In this document: piece by piece, positions 26,294-34,434 of the stretch
Layout of the letters: each line of letters starts with the position of its first letter
Numbering within the stretch: the first letter of the stretch is position 1
Origin: UBA3478 sp049596955
GTDB taxonomy: Bacteria > Bacteroidota > Bacteroidia > Flavobacteriales > Flavobacteriaceae
Direction: 5' to 3'
DNA length: 64,000 nucleotides
Assembly: GCA_049596955.1 (NCBI GenBank)
Contig: JBMYMD010000011.1
Location: 1-64,000 of the forward strand
The notes under the pieces: generated by a model
The model's database searches: none
The model's input: only the letters and a program-made list of their open reading frames with translations
What the model was told of the DNA's origin: nothing
Made by a program: the position numbers and the translations under genes

Positions 26294-26899
26294 TTATTTA
26301 GAATACAATTCAACGATTAGCTGTTCTTTAATCGTCTCTGGAATTTGAATACGCTCAGGGATACTCACGAAAGTTCCTTCTTTCTTTTCTCCATTCCATG
26401 TTAACCACTCGTATACATTAGAATGGTTTGAGAGAGAGTGATCAATAGCCTGAAGCGATTTTGACTTTTCTCTAACTCCAATAACTTGACCAGGTTTTAA
26501 CTGGTATGAAGGGATGTTAACCACTTCTCCATCTACAGTGATATGTCTATGAGAAACGAGCTGTCTTGCTCCTCTTCTCGATGGGGCAATTCCCAATCTA
26601 TACACCACATTATCCAATCGAGACTCACACAATTGAAGTAAAACTTCACCAGTAACTCCTTTACTTCGGTTCGCCTTAGAGAATAAGTTACGGAATTGTC
26701 TTTCTAAAATACCATAGGTGTATTTAGCTTTTTGCTTCTCCATTAACTGGATCGCATACTCTGATTTTTTACCTCTCCTTTTGTTCACTCCATGTTGACC
26801 TGGAGGGTAGTTTTTTCTTTCAAAAGATTTATCTTCTCCGAAAATAGCTTCACCAAATTTTCGAGCGATTTTAGAAGTTGGTCCTGTATATCTTGCCAT
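26294..26899 (-). CDS. rpsD: 30S ribosomal protein S4
   Basis: Primary 16S rRNA-binding protein; in E. coli also the translational repressor of the alpha operon. It has the S4 domain SRLDNVVYRLGIAPSRRGARQLVSHRHI and the usual start ARYTGPTSKIARKFGEAI. No zinc cysteines in the N-terminus, so it is the C-minus type. It is preceded by an 82-base gap that can form a strong nested hairpin, the likely autoregulation site. Confidence 0.97.
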   Translation of the reverse strand: MARYTGPTSKIARKFGEAIFGEDKSFERKNYPPGQHGVNKRRGKKSEYAIQLMEKQKAKYTYGILERQFRNLFSKANRSKGVTGEVLLQLCESRLDNVVYRLGIAPSRRGARQLVSHRHITVDGEVVNIPSYQLKPGQVIGVREKSKSLQAIDHSLSNHSNVYEWLTWNGEKKEGTFVSIPERIQIPETIKEQLIVELYSK

Positions 26900-26913
26900 A
26901 ATTAATTATTATA

Positions 26914-26963
26914 GGAGGAAGCTATGAATTAAGGCTTTATCCTTCGATAGCTTGTACTCCTCC
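26914..26963 (-). promoter_or_regulatory. Structured leader upstream of rpsD (candidate S4-responsive element)
   Basis: In the minus-strand RNA, GGAGG pairs with CCTCC, then after a five-base bulge AAGCTAT pairs with ATAGCTT, and inside that AAGG pairs with CCTT around a six-base loop: 16 base pairs in three nested helices. No T run follows, so it is not a terminator. Location directly before rpsD inside the alpha operon fits an autoregulatory site for S4 (inference). Confidence 0.6.
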
Positions 26964-26981
26964 GTGGATTATTTATTTAAA

Positions 26982-27374
26982 TTAAACTCTTCTTCTCTTA
27001 GGTGGTCTACATCCATTATGTGGCAGTGGAGTAACATCAACGATTTCAGTCACCTCAATACCTGCATTGTGAATTGATCTGATTGCAGACTCTCTACCAT
27101 TACCTGGTCCTTTAACAAATACCTTTACTTTTCTCAAACCAGCCTCGTGAGCGATTTTCGAACAGTCCTCTGCTGCCACTTGTGCTGCATAAGGGGTATT
27201 TTTCTTAGAACCTCTAAATCCCATTTTACCTGCTGAAGACCATGAGATCACGTCTCCATTTTTATTTGTCAATGAGATGATAATATTGTTGAAAGATGCC
27301 ACGATATGTGCTTCTCCCGTAGACTCAACAACCACCTTGCGCTTTTTTGCGACTTTACTATTTGTTTTTGCCAT
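26982..27374 (-). CDS. rpsK: 30S ribosomal protein S11
   Basis: Platform protein of the small subunit that contacts the mRNA exit region. Typical features: basic N-terminus, EAHIVASFNNIIISLTN, GFRGSKKNTPYAAQVAAED, and the C-terminal DVTPLPHNGCRPPKRRRV. 130 residues. Sits between rpsM (38-base gap) and the structured gap before rpsD. Confidence 0.97.
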   Translation of the reverse strand: MAKTNSKVAKKRKVVVESTGEAHIVASFNNIIISLTNKNGDVISWSSAGKMGFRGSKKNTPYAAQVAAEDCSKIAHEAGLRKVKVFVKGPGNGRESAIRSIHNAGIEVTEIVDVTPLPHNGCRPPKRRRV

Positions 27375-27412
27375 AGCTCTAAATATGCTCTACTTTATTC
27401 GACAACTAAGAA

Positions 27413-27787
27413 TTACTTAGTTGCTTTCTTTTTGTTAGCAACAGTTTTACGTTTTCCTTTTCGGGTTCTTGAATTGTTTTTCGTTCGCTGTCCTCTTAAA
27501 GGAAGACCCATACGATGACGAATTCCTCTTTGGCACCCGATGTCCATTAATCGCTTAATGTTCAATTGAGTCTCAGAACGCAATTCACCCTCGATTTTGA
27601 ACTGAGAAACCGCTTCACGAATGTTACTGATTTCAGTATCATTCCATTCAGAAACTTTCTTGTCCTCAGACACCTCTGCTTGCGCTAAAATATCTTTCGC
27701 TCTACTGAGACCTATACCGTATATATACGTTAACGATATAACTCCACGCTTTTGTTTTGGTATGTCAACCCCTGCAATTCTAGCCAT
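27413..27787 (-). CDS. rpsM: 30S ribosomal protein S13
   Basis: Head protein of the 30S subunit contacting tRNAs and L5. Start MARIAGVDIPKQKRGVISL, helix-two-turn-helix region, then GIRHRMGLPLRGQRTKNNSRTRKG and a lysine-rich tail (KKKATK). 124 residues. First large gene of the alpha segment, two bases after rpmJ. Confidence 0.97.
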   Translation of the reverse strand: MARIAGVDIPKQKRGVISLTYIYGIGLSRAKDILAQAEVSEDKKVSEWNDTEISNIREAVSQFKIEGELRSETQLNIKRLMDIGCQRGIRHRMGLPLRGQRTKNNSRTRKGKRKTVANKKKATK

Positions 27788-27789
27788 AA

Positions 27790-27906
27790 TTAACCTTGTC
27801 TTTGTTTGTATCTAGGATTTTTTTTGTTGATTACGTATAATCTCCCTTTTCTTCGTACGATCTTGCAATCCGCACTTCTCTTTTTTATTGATGCTCTTAC
27901 TTTCAT
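27790..27906 (-). CDS. rpmJ: 50S ribosomal protein L36
   Basis: Very short gene (38 residues) found by translating the infA-rpsM gap: starts MKVRASIKKRSADCK and ends NKKNPRYKQRQG, a full L36. It keeps only one cysteine (residue 14), so it is the zinc-free type. ATG starts one base after the infA stop region and the stop lies two bases before rpsM, in the standard infA-rpmJ-rpsM order. Confidence 0.95.
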   Translation of the reverse strand: MKVRASIKKRSADCKIVRRKGRLYVINKKNPRYKQRQG

Positions 27907-27907
27907 A

Positions 27908-28123
27908 TCAATATCTGTATGTTATTCTTGCCTTTGTCAAATCATATGGGCTCATCTCTAGCTTTACCTTGTCTCCAGGCAATAATTTGATGTAATGCAT
28001 ACGCATTTTACCAGAGATATGAGCTGTCACAACATGTCCGTTGTCTAATTCTACTCTAAACATAGCGTTAGACAATGCTTCAATGATAGATCCGTCTTGT
28101 TCTATTGCTGCTTGTTTTGCCAT
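27908..28123 (-). CDS. infA: Translation initiation factor IF-1
   Basis: 71-residue OB-fold factor that blocks the A site during initiation. Clear family sequence: GSIIEALSNAMFRVELDNGH, ISGKMRMHYIKLLPGD and LTKARITYRY at the end. Lies between secY (1-base gap) and rpmJ, as in other Bacteroidetes spc/alpha junctions. Confidence 0.97.
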   Translation of the reverse strand: MAKQAAIEQDGSIIEALSNAMFRVELDNGHVVTAHISGKMRMHYIKLLPGDKVKLEMSPYDLTKARITYRY

Positions 28124-28124
28124 G

Positions 28125-29468
28125 TTATGCTGTTTTTCTGTTTTTACCAGTCTTCATAAGACCGTCGTAATGTCTATTGAGCAAATACGCGTTAATCTGC
28201 TGTACTGTATCTATAGCCACACCTACCATAATAAGTAAAGAGGTACCTCCATAGAACAACGCCCATCCTGCTTGTACATCCATAAGCTTAACAACAATCG
28301 CTGGCAAGACTGCGAGTAATGCCAAGAAGATTGAACCTGGGAATGTAATTAAGGACATGATGTGATCGAGGTAATCTCCAGTTTCTTTACCTGGTCTAAT
28401 TCCAGGAATAAAACCTCCACTTCTCTTTAAATCATCTGCCATTTTGTTCGTAGGAACAGTAATCGCCGTGTAGAAGAATGTGAAAATAATAATGAGTACC
28501 CCAAACAAAATATTATAGGCTAGTCCAAAGATATCTTGGAAATTAACTTCCATCCATTGTCCTATACTTGTATGATTTATTGAACGTCCAATAAGTCCAG
28601 GAGCAAACATAATCGCCTGAGCGAAGATGATTGGCATTACCCCTGAGGCATTCAACTTTAATGGGATGTATTGTCTCGCGCCTACTGCGTTTTTATCATA
28701 ACCCCCAGAAGCTGTCCTTCTAGCGTATTGAACAGGAATTTGACGCATGGCCATGACCAATAATACAGAAAGTAATATCACAACAAACCAAACGATCAAT
28801 TCAATGAGAACAAACATAAAGCCTCCATTAGAGTTTGTTGTTCTAGAAATAAATTCTTGAACGAAAGATTGAGGCATAGTGGCAATAATACCAACCATAA
28901 TTAAAAGCGATATACCGTTACCAATACCTTTATCTGTAATCTTCTCACCTAACCACATGGCGAAAATAGTACCAGTTACTAGAATCGTAACTGCAGGAAA
29001 CATGAAGTTTAACCCTTTACCTAAAACGAAAGCAGAATCAGGCACACCTAAAGCGCTTAAACCAAATAAATAGGTTGGAGCCTGAACGACACATATCGCA
29101 ATGGTCAACCAGCGTGTTATTTGGGTCTTTGTTTTTCTTCCACTTTCACCTTCTTTGTCCAATTTTTGTAAATATGGAATTGCAATACCCATAAGTTGGA
29201 CTACAATCGAAGCTGAGATATATGGCATAATCCCAAGAGCAAAGATAGAAGCATTAGCAAAGGCTCCTCCAGTAAATGCATTTAGAATTCCTAAAATTCC
29301 TTGTTCTGTATTGGCGTTTAGCTCTGAGAGTTGAGCAGTGTCAATACCCGGAAGTACGATTTGTGCTCCGAATCTGTAAACCAATAACATCGAGAGGGTT
29401 AATAATAAACGTTCTCTTAGCTCCTTAATTTTCCAGATATTCGTTAATGTTTCAACAATTTTATTCAT
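28125..29468 (-). CDS. secY: Protein translocase subunit SecY
   Basis: Channel-forming subunit of the Sec translocon, receiving Ffh/FtsY- and SecA-delivered proteins. Ten hydrophobic spans in 447 residues; plug region near ALGIMPYISASIVVQLM, and the conserved cytoplasmic loop GIRPGKETGDYLDHIM. Located after rplO (10-base gap) and before infA, the normal position. Confidence 0.96.
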   Translation of the reverse strand: MNKIVETLTNIWKIKELRERLLLTLSMLLVYRFGAQIVLPGIDTAQLSELNANTEQGILGILNAFTGGAFANASIFALGIMPYISASIVVQLMGIAIPYLQKLDKEGESGRKTKTQITRWLTIAICVVQAPTYLFGLSALGVPDSAFVLGKGLNFMFPAVTILVTGTIFAMWLGEKITDKGIGNGISLLIMVGIIATMPQSFVQEFISRTTNSNGGFMFVLIELIVWFVVILLSVLLVMAMRQIPVQYARRTASGGYDKNAVGARQYIPLKLNASGVMPIIFAQAIMFAPGLIGRSINHTSIGQWMEVNFQDIFGLAYNILFGVLIIIFTFFYTAITVPTNKMADDLKRSGGFIPGIRPGKETGDYLDHIMSLITFPGSIFLALLAVLPAIVVKLMDVQAGWALFYGGTSLLIMVGVAIDTVQQINAYLLNRHYDGLMKTGKNRKTA

Positions 29469-29478
29469 CGGTTAGGTC

Positions 29479-29925
29479 TTATATAGTTTTAGCTTCGCCA
29501 CCAGCTTTTTCAATAGCTGCAGCGGCACTCGCACTAAATTTGTGAGCTACCACAATTACTTTTGCCTTGAGCTCACCATTTCCTAATATTTTTACTAAAT
29601 CTTGTTTTTTAACCACGTTGTGGGTCAAAAGCGTGTCAAGATTAATCTCAGTTACCCCTGCATCAGCAAGCTCCTGGATTTTTGACAGATTTACAGCTTG
29701 ATATTCTTTTCTATTGATATTCTTAAAACCAAATTTCGGTACACGACGTTGAAGTGGCATTTGTCCACCTTCGAAGCCAATTTTTTTCGAATATCCAGAT
29801 CTAGACTTAGCTCCTTTATGTCCTCTTTTGGCTGTACCACCTTTTCCAGAACCCTGTCCGCGTCCAACTCTTTTTCCTTCTCTATTTACAGCGCCATCTG
29901 CTGGCTTTAAGCTACTTAAATTCAT
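29479..29925 (-). CDS. rplO: 50S ribosomal protein L15
   Basis: Late-assembly large-subunit protein. N-terminal GKRVGRGQGSGKGGTAKRGHKG and GGQMPLQRRVPKFGF are diagnostic; C-terminal domain ends AAAIEKAGGEAKTI. 148 residues. Twelve bases after rpmD. Confidence 0.97.
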   Translation of the reverse strand: MNLSSLKPADGAVNREGKRVGRGQGSGKGGTAKRGHKGAKSRSGYSKKIGFEGGQMPLQRRVPKFGFKNINRKEYQAVNLSKIQELADAGVTEINLDTLLTHNVVKKQDLVKILGNGELKAKVIVVAHKFSASAAAAIEKAGGEAKTI

Positions 29926-29937
29926 TATAACTTAGAT

Positions 29938-30117
29938 TTATGCTTCCTCAGTGGAAACCAAATGTTTTACAATATTAACCATCCCTAAAATATTAGGTGT
30001 AGCGTCGTGCTCTACGACTTGTCCGATTTTATGTAAACCGAGAGCTTCCAATGTACGCTTTTGGTTTTGTGGACGTTTTATACTACTTCTGATTTGTGTT
30101 ACTTTAATCTTTCCCAT
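29938..30117 (-). CDS. rpmD: 50S ribosomal protein L30
   Basis: 59-residue gene found by translating the gap between rpsE and rplO. The product starts MGKIKVTQIRSSIKRPQNQK and continues with LEALGLHKIGQVVEH and NILGMVNIVKHLV, the complete L30 fold. Start ATG is 4 bases after the rpsE stop; TAA lies 12 bases before rplO. Confidence 0.95.
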   Translation of the reverse strand: MGKIKVTQIRSSIKRPQNQKRTLEALGLHKIGQVVEHDATPNILGMVNIVKHLVSTEEA

Positions 30118-30121
30118 TTGC

Positions 30122-30646
30122 CTAACCTTTAAATACCTTATCTAAACTCACTCCTCTTTGCTTTGCCACAGTTCCGGCATCTCTTAGTTGAGTCAAAGCG
30201 TCGAATGTCGCTTTAACCACATTGTGAGGATTAGAAGAACCTTGTGACTTAGACAGTACATCGTGAACTCCTACAGATTCGAGTACTGCTCTCACCGCTC
30301 CACCAGCAATTACCCCGGTACCTTGAGAGGCAGGTTGTATATATACTCGCGCACCACCAAATTTACCTTTTTGTTCGTGAGGAAGTGTTCCTTTATTCAA
30401 TGGTATTCTGATGAGGTTTTTCTTAGCATCTTCAACAGCCTTAGCAATTGCAGTAGCTACCTCTTTAGACTTACCTAATCCGTGACCTACAACACCATCT
30501 TCGTTACCAACAACTACTATTGCTGAGAATCCAAATGCTCTACCTCCTTTGGTTACTTTGGTTACACGTTGAACACCGACCAAACGATCTTTCAATTCTA
30601 AACCTCCAGGTTTAACGGTTTCTATATTTCTATTTTTTTGTGCCAT
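30122..30646 (-). CDS. rpsE: 30S ribosomal protein S5
   Basis: Small-subunit protein involved in decoding accuracy and mRNA unwinding. DsRBD-like N-terminal domain (VTKVTKGGRAFGFSAIVVVG) and C-terminal domain (GTGVIAGGAVRAVLESVGVHDVL). ATG at 30646 is chosen; a TTG two codons earlier is less likely. 174 residues, between rplR and rpmD. Confidence 0.96.
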   Translation of the reverse strand: MAQKNRNIETVKPGGLELKDRLVGVQRVTKVTKGGRAFGFSAIVVVGNEDGVVGHGLGKSKEVATAIAKAVEDAKKNLIRIPLNKGTLPHEQKGKFGGARVYIQPASQGTGVIAGGAVRAVLESVGVHDVLSKSQGSSNPHNVVKATFDALTQLRDAGTVAKQRGVSLDKVFKG

Positions 30647-30652
30647 AGTCAA

Positions 30653-31006
30653 TTAAAATTTTAATCCTCCTTCTCTCGCCCCTTCAGCTAAAGATTTAAC
30701 TCGTCCGTGGTATAAATTTCCTCCGCGATCAAAAGCCACTTCAGATACACCTTTCTCAATTGCCTTCTTTGCTATAGACTTTCCTACCTCAGCAGCGATT
30801 TGAGTTTTAGTGCCTTCTGCTTTAAGCTCTTTATCTTGAGAAGATGCGGCAGCAATTGTCACACCTTTTGTGTCGTCAATAACTTGAGCGTAAATCTCTT
30901 TATTACTTCTAAAGACAGCAAGTCTTGGTCTTTCAGGAGTTCCCGAAGAAATCTTTCTAATTCTTCTCTTAATTCTTAGTCTTCTATCTGTTTTTGATAA
31001 TCCCAT
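30653..31006 (-). CDS. rplR: 50S ribosomal protein L18
   Basis: 5S rRNA-binding protein of the central protuberance, working with L5. Features: RRLRIKRRIRKISSGTPERPRL, VFRSNKEIYAQVIDD and the glycine-rich FDRGGNLYHGRVKSLAEGAREGGL end. 117 residues; 13 bases after rplF. Confidence 0.97.
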   Translation of the reverse strand: MGLSKTDRRLRIKRRIRKISSGTPERPRLAVFRSNKEIYAQVIDDTKGVTIAAASSQDKELKAEGTKTQIAAEVGKSIAKKAIEKGVSEVAFDRGGNLYHGRVKSLAEGAREGGLKF

Positions 31007-31019
31007 GATTCAAAACTTA

Positions 31020-31562
31020 TTATGCTGATTTACCTGCTTTACGTCTGATGATTTCTCCGACGAATTTGATTCCTTTTCCTTTGTAAGGCTCTGGCTTTCT
31101 AAATGATCTTATTTTAGCTGCTACCTGACCAACCAATTGCTTATCATGTGAAGTAAGCTTAACGATTGGGTTTTTACCTTTCTCTGAAACCGTTTCGATT
31201 TTTACTTCAGGAGCAATATCCATCACGATATTGTGCGAAAAACCAATTGCAAGGTCCAATTGTTGTCCTTGGTTCGATGCACGGTATCCTACTCCAACGA
31301 GTTCCAATTGTTTAGTGAATCCATCAGTGACTCCTACGACCATATTGGCAATGAGAGCACGATATAATCCGTGTTTAGCCTTATCCTCTTTTTTATCCGC
31401 AGCACGTGTAACTCGAATTTCCCCATCAGCTACTTCAACATTTACTGTGTCGTAAGCTTGAGTCAGTTCTCCTAATTTTCCTTTTACCGTTACCGTTCCG
31501 TCTTGAACATTCACCTCAACTCCTGAGGGGATTGTAATTGGATTATTTCCTATTCTTGACAT
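31020..31562 (-). CDS. rplF: 50S ribosomal protein L6
   Basis: Two-domain 23S-binding protein near the factor-binding site. Start MSRIGNNPITIPSGVEVNV, end EPYKGKGIKFVGEIIRRKAGKSA, both diagnostic. 180 residues. Follows rpsH by 17 bases. Confidence 0.97.
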   Translation of the reverse strand: MSRIGNNPITIPSGVEVNVQDGTVTVKGKLGELTQAYDTVNVEVADGEIRVTRAADKKEDKAKHGLYRALIANMVVGVTDGFTKQLELVGVGYRASNQGQQLDLAIGFSHNIVMDIAPEVKIETVSEKGKNPIVKLTSHDKQLVGQVAAKIRSFRKPEPYKGKGIKFVGEIIRRKAGKSA

Positions 31563-31579
31563 AATTCAGCGTTTTCGAA

Positions 31580-31978
31580 TTAATATACGTAGCACAATAC
31601 CTCACCACCTACATTTTCTCTTTTGGCTTGCGTACTTGTCATAACACCATTCGATGTAGACATAACAGCGATACCTAAACCGTTGAGAACTCTTGGAAGT
31701 GTATCAGCGTTTACATATTTCCTTAGTCCGGGCTTACTTACCCTTTGTAATTTTTTAATAACAGGCTCCTTTGTTAAGTTGTCGTATTTCAACGCAATCT
31801 TGATAACACCCTGTAAATTATCATCCTCGAATTTATAGCTCAAGATATACCCTTGATCAAATAAAATCTTTGTGATTTGTTTCTTAAGATTAGAGGCAGG
31901 AATCTCTACCACTCTATGCCCCGCACTATTAGCGTTGCGTATTCTTGTTAAATAATCTGCTATTGGATCTGTAACCAT
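31580..31978 (-). CDS. rpsH: 30S ribosomal protein S8
   Basis: Binds central-domain 16S rRNA; in E. coli also the repressor of the spc operon by binding near rplE. Start VTDPIADYLTRIRNA, C-terminal VMSTSNGVMTSTQAKRENVGGEVLCYVY. 132 residues. No comparable hairpin is visible in front of rplE here, where the gap is only 4 bases. Confidence 0.97.
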   Translation of the reverse strand: MVTDPIADYLTRIRNANSAGHRVVEIPASNLKKQITKILFDQGYILSYKFEDDNLQGVIKIALKYDNLTKEPVIKKLQRVSKPGLRKYVNADTLPRVLNGLGIAVMSTSNGVMTSTQAKRENVGGEVLCYVY

Positions 31979-31994
31979 TTCGACTTGTATTCTA

Positions 31995-32264
31995 TTACCA
32001 GCTCGCTTTTTTCACGCCTGGGATTAAACCTTTGTTTGCCATTTCTCTAAACGTAACCCTTGATATTCCAAAAGTTCGCATATAACCTCGAGGACGACCT
32101 GTCAATTTACATCGATTTCTCTGACGCACAGGTGAAGCATTTTTAGGTAATTTTTGAAGTGCTTCATAATCACCAGCCTCTTTTAATGCTTTTCTCTTTG
32201 CAGCGTATTTCTCAACTAACTTTGCTCTTTTGCGTTCGCGAGCTTTCATTGATTCTTTAGCCAT
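31995..32264 (-). CDS. rpsN: 30S ribosomal protein S14 (long, zinc-free form)
   Basis: Head protein of the small subunit, 89 residues. It is the long, zinc-independent type: only one cysteine (RNRCKLTGRPRGYMRTFGISR) instead of the CxxC pair of the short form. One base separates it from rplE upstream. Confidence 0.96.
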   Translation of the reverse strand: MAKESMKARERKRAKLVEKYAAKRKALKEAGDYEALQKLPKNASPVRQRNRCKLTGRPRGYMRTFGISRVTFREMANKGLIPGVKKASW

Positions 32265-32265
32265 A

Positions 32266-32817
32266 TTATTTCTTTTTAAAGGGTAACCCCAATGCTGTTA
32301 ATAATGATTTTGCCTCTTGATCAGTTTCTGCAGAAGTCACAAATGTGATATCCATTCCACTGATGCGATTGATTTTATCAATATTGATTTCAGGAAAGAT
32401 AATTTGCTCAGTTACACCGAGGTTGTAATTACCTCTTCCGTCAAAGCCACTGGCTTTGATTCCTTGAAAATCTCTTACCCTTGGCAAAGCGATAGTAATC
32501 AAACGATCTAAAAATTCATACATACGCTCGCCTCTAAGCGTCACTTTGGCGCCAATTGGCATTCCTTTTCTCAACTTGAACGAGGCGACATCTTTTTTAG
32601 ATATCGTTGCTATTGCCTTCTGACCACTAATTGTAGTTAATTCCTCAACTGCGTGATCGATAAGCTTTTTATCCGCTACTGCTGCACCTACACCACGACT
32701 GATTACAATCTTTTCTAACTTGGGAACCATCATTACATTTTTGTAATCGAATTCCTCTGTCAGCGTTTGTACAATGCGCTCTCTATATTCTTCTTTTAAT
32801 CTTGGTGAATATCCCAT
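32266..32817 (-). CDS. rplE: 50S ribosomal protein L5
   Basis: 5S rRNA-binding protein forming the inter-subunit bridge with S13. Diagnostic blocks: VEKIVI-like LEKIVISRGVGAA, KLRKGMPIGAKVTLRG, IKASGFDGRGNYNLGVTEQIIFPEI. 183 residues, 4 bases after rplX. Confidence 0.97.
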   Translation of the reverse strand: MGYSPRLKEEYRERIVQTLTEEFDYKNVMMVPKLEKIVISRGVGAAVADKKLIDHAVEELTTISGQKAIATISKKDVASFKLRKGMPIGAKVTLRGERMYEFLDRLITIALPRVRDFQGIKASGFDGRGNYNLGVTEQIIFPEINIDKINRISGMDITFVTSAETDQEAKSLLTALGLPFKKK

Positions 32818-32821
32818 GACC

Positions 32822-33136
32822 TTAAATTTCTTCGTTTGATTTAACCGCTACGCGTACTTTTTTACCGTCTCTCATCTCAATCCTAACTCGAGTCGCTTCA
32901 CTAGACTTAGGATCGATTAAGGCCACATTCGAAATGTGTATTGGTGCCTCTTTCTCTACAATTCCCCCTTGAGGGTTATTTGCACTAGGCTTTTGATGCT
33001 TAGAAACCAAGTTTACGCCTTCGACGATTACTCTCTGTTTCTCTTTGTCAATACGCTGAATAACACCTTCTGAACCTTTATGCTCTCCAGTAATTACTTT
33101 TACGTTATCTCCAGTTTTTAACTTAAACTTTACCAT
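32822..33136 (-). CDS. rplX: 50S ribosomal protein L24
   Basis: Early assembly initiator at the exit tunnel. KOW motif at residues 6-33 (LKTGDNVKVITGEHKGSEG), then VEGVNLVSKHQKP. 104 residues. Eleven bases after rplN. Confidence 0.97.
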   Translation of the reverse strand: MVKFKLKTGDNVKVITGEHKGSEGVIQRIDKEKQRVIVEGVNLVSKHQKPSANNPQGGIVEKEAPIHISNVALIDPKSSEATRVRIEMRDGKKVRVAVKSNEEI

Positions 33137-33147
33137 CTTTCTGATAT

Positions 33148-33516
33148 TTATAATACCTCAGGGGCTAGTGAAACAATCTTCATGAATTGCTTATCACGCA
33201 ATTCTCTTGCAACAGGACCAAAAACACGAGTACCGCGCATTTCGCCTGTGGCATTTAATAGCACACAAGCATTGTCATCGAATCTAATATAAGATCCGTC
33301 TGGCCTGCGCACTTCTTTTTTAGTTCTCACCACTACTGCAGTTGAAACAGCACCCTTTTTAACATTTCCGTTAGGTGCAGCGTCTTTTACAGTCACAACG
33401 ATTTTGTCGCCCAAAGACGCGTAACGTCTTTTAGTACCACCGAGAACTCTAATTGTCAATACTTCTTTTGCTCCAGTATTGTCTGCTACTTTAAGTCTTG
33501 ATTCCTGTTGTACCAT
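33148..33516 (-). CDS. rplN: 50S ribosomal protein L14
   Basis: Subunit-interface protein. MVQQESRLKVADNTGAKEVL and RGTRVFGPVARELRDKQFMKIVSLAPEVL are the conserved ends. 122 residues, two bases after rpsQ. Confidence 0.97.
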   Translation of the reverse strand: MVQQESRLKVADNTGAKEVLTIRVLGGTKRRYASLGDKIVVTVKDAAPNGNVKKGAVSTAVVVRTKKEVRRPDGSYIRFDDNACVLLNATGEMRGTRVFGPVARELRDKQFMKIVSLAPEVL

Positions 33517-33518
33517 GA

Positions 33519-33776
33519 TTATTTAGCTCTTTCAAGTATTTCAACTAACCTCCAGCACTTAGTCTTACTCAAAGGTCTTGTTTCCATTATTTTAACTGTA
33601 TCACCCTCGTTGCAATCATTCTTTTCATCATGAGCAACATACTTCTTCGTTTTCAAAACGAATTTACCGTACATCGGGTGCTTTACACGCTTTACTTCAG
33701 AGACAACAATTGATTTCTCCATTTTGTTACTCGTAACAACGCCGATTCTTTCTTTTCTTAGATTTCTATTTTCCAT
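33519..33776 (-). CDS. rpsQ: 30S ribosomal protein S17
   Basis: OB-fold 16S rRNA-binding protein. GVVTSNKMEKSIVVSEVKRVKHPMYGK and ETRPLSKTKCWRLVEI identify it. 85 residues, 13 bases after rpmC. Confidence 0.97.
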   Translation of the reverse strand: MENRNLRKERIGVVTSNKMEKSIVVSEVKRVKHPMYGKFVLKTKKYVAHDEKNDCNEGDTVKIMETRPLSKTKCWRLVEILERAK

Positions 33777-33789
33777 AAGGTCAGACCCG

Positions 33790-33981
33790 TTATTGAATTT
33801 CCCTTTTATTTAATTCTGTAGCAATTCTAGCTACAGTTCTTCTCGTCTTTCTGATCAACATCGGATTTTCAAGCGGAGATACCGCATGCGTAATCTTCAT
33901 GTCTTCATATTCTTTGCGAAGAGTCGCTAACTTCAGCGTTAACTCTTCAACCGATAGTTCTTTAATTTCTGATTGTTTCAT
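33790..33981 (-). CDS. rpmC: 50S ribosomal protein L29
   Basis: Small helical hairpin protein at the tunnel exit, part of the SRP docking site. Sequence MKQSEIKELSVEELTLKLA and RKTRRTVARIATELNKRE is typical. 63 residues, 12 bases after rplP. Confidence 0.96.
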   Translation of the reverse strand: MKQSEIKELSVEELTLKLATLRKEYEDMKITHAVSPLENPMLIRKTRRTVARIATELNKREIQ

Positions 33982-33993
33982 AGTACTCTTGGT

Positions 33994-34416
33994 TTAATCA
34001 TCAGAATAATCTCGTGCTACAATAAATTTAGTCCGCACCGGTAATTTTTGAGCGGCAAGTCTAAGTGCTTCCTTGGCAACATCCATTGGAACACCAGACA
34101 ACTCAAACATAATCCTACCAGGCTTAACAACAGCTACCCAATATTCAGGAGCTCCCTTACCTTTACCCATCCTTACCTCTAAAGGTTTCTTAGTAATGGG
34201 TTTATCCGGGAATATTTTAATCCATAATTGACCCTGTCTCTTCATGTAACGCGTAGCCGCGATACGAGCAGCTTCAATTTGACGTGAGGTAATGAAGTGT
34301 GAATCCAAAGATTTGATTCCAAACATTCCATTAGACAACTGATGTCCACGCTGCGAAATACCTTTCATTCGCCCCTTCTGGGCTTTGCGAAATTTAGTTC
34401 TTTTAGGTTGTAACAT
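33994..34416 (-). CDS. rplP: 50S ribosomal protein L16
   Basis: A-site tRNA-contacting protein. Basic start MLQPKRTKFRKAQKGRMKG, GKGKGAPEYWVAVVKPGRIMFE and ALRLAAQKLPVRTKFI are diagnostic. 140 residues, 18 bases after rpsC. Confidence 0.97.
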   Translation of the reverse strand: MLQPKRTKFRKAQKGRMKGISQRGHQLSNGMFGIKSLDSHFITSRQIEAARIAATRYMKRQGQLWIKIFPDKPITKKPLEVRMGKGKGAPEYWVAVVKPGRIMFELSGVPMDVAKEALRLAAQKLPVRTKFIVARDYSDD

Positions 34417-34434
34417 GCTTACCTATTTTTTCTA

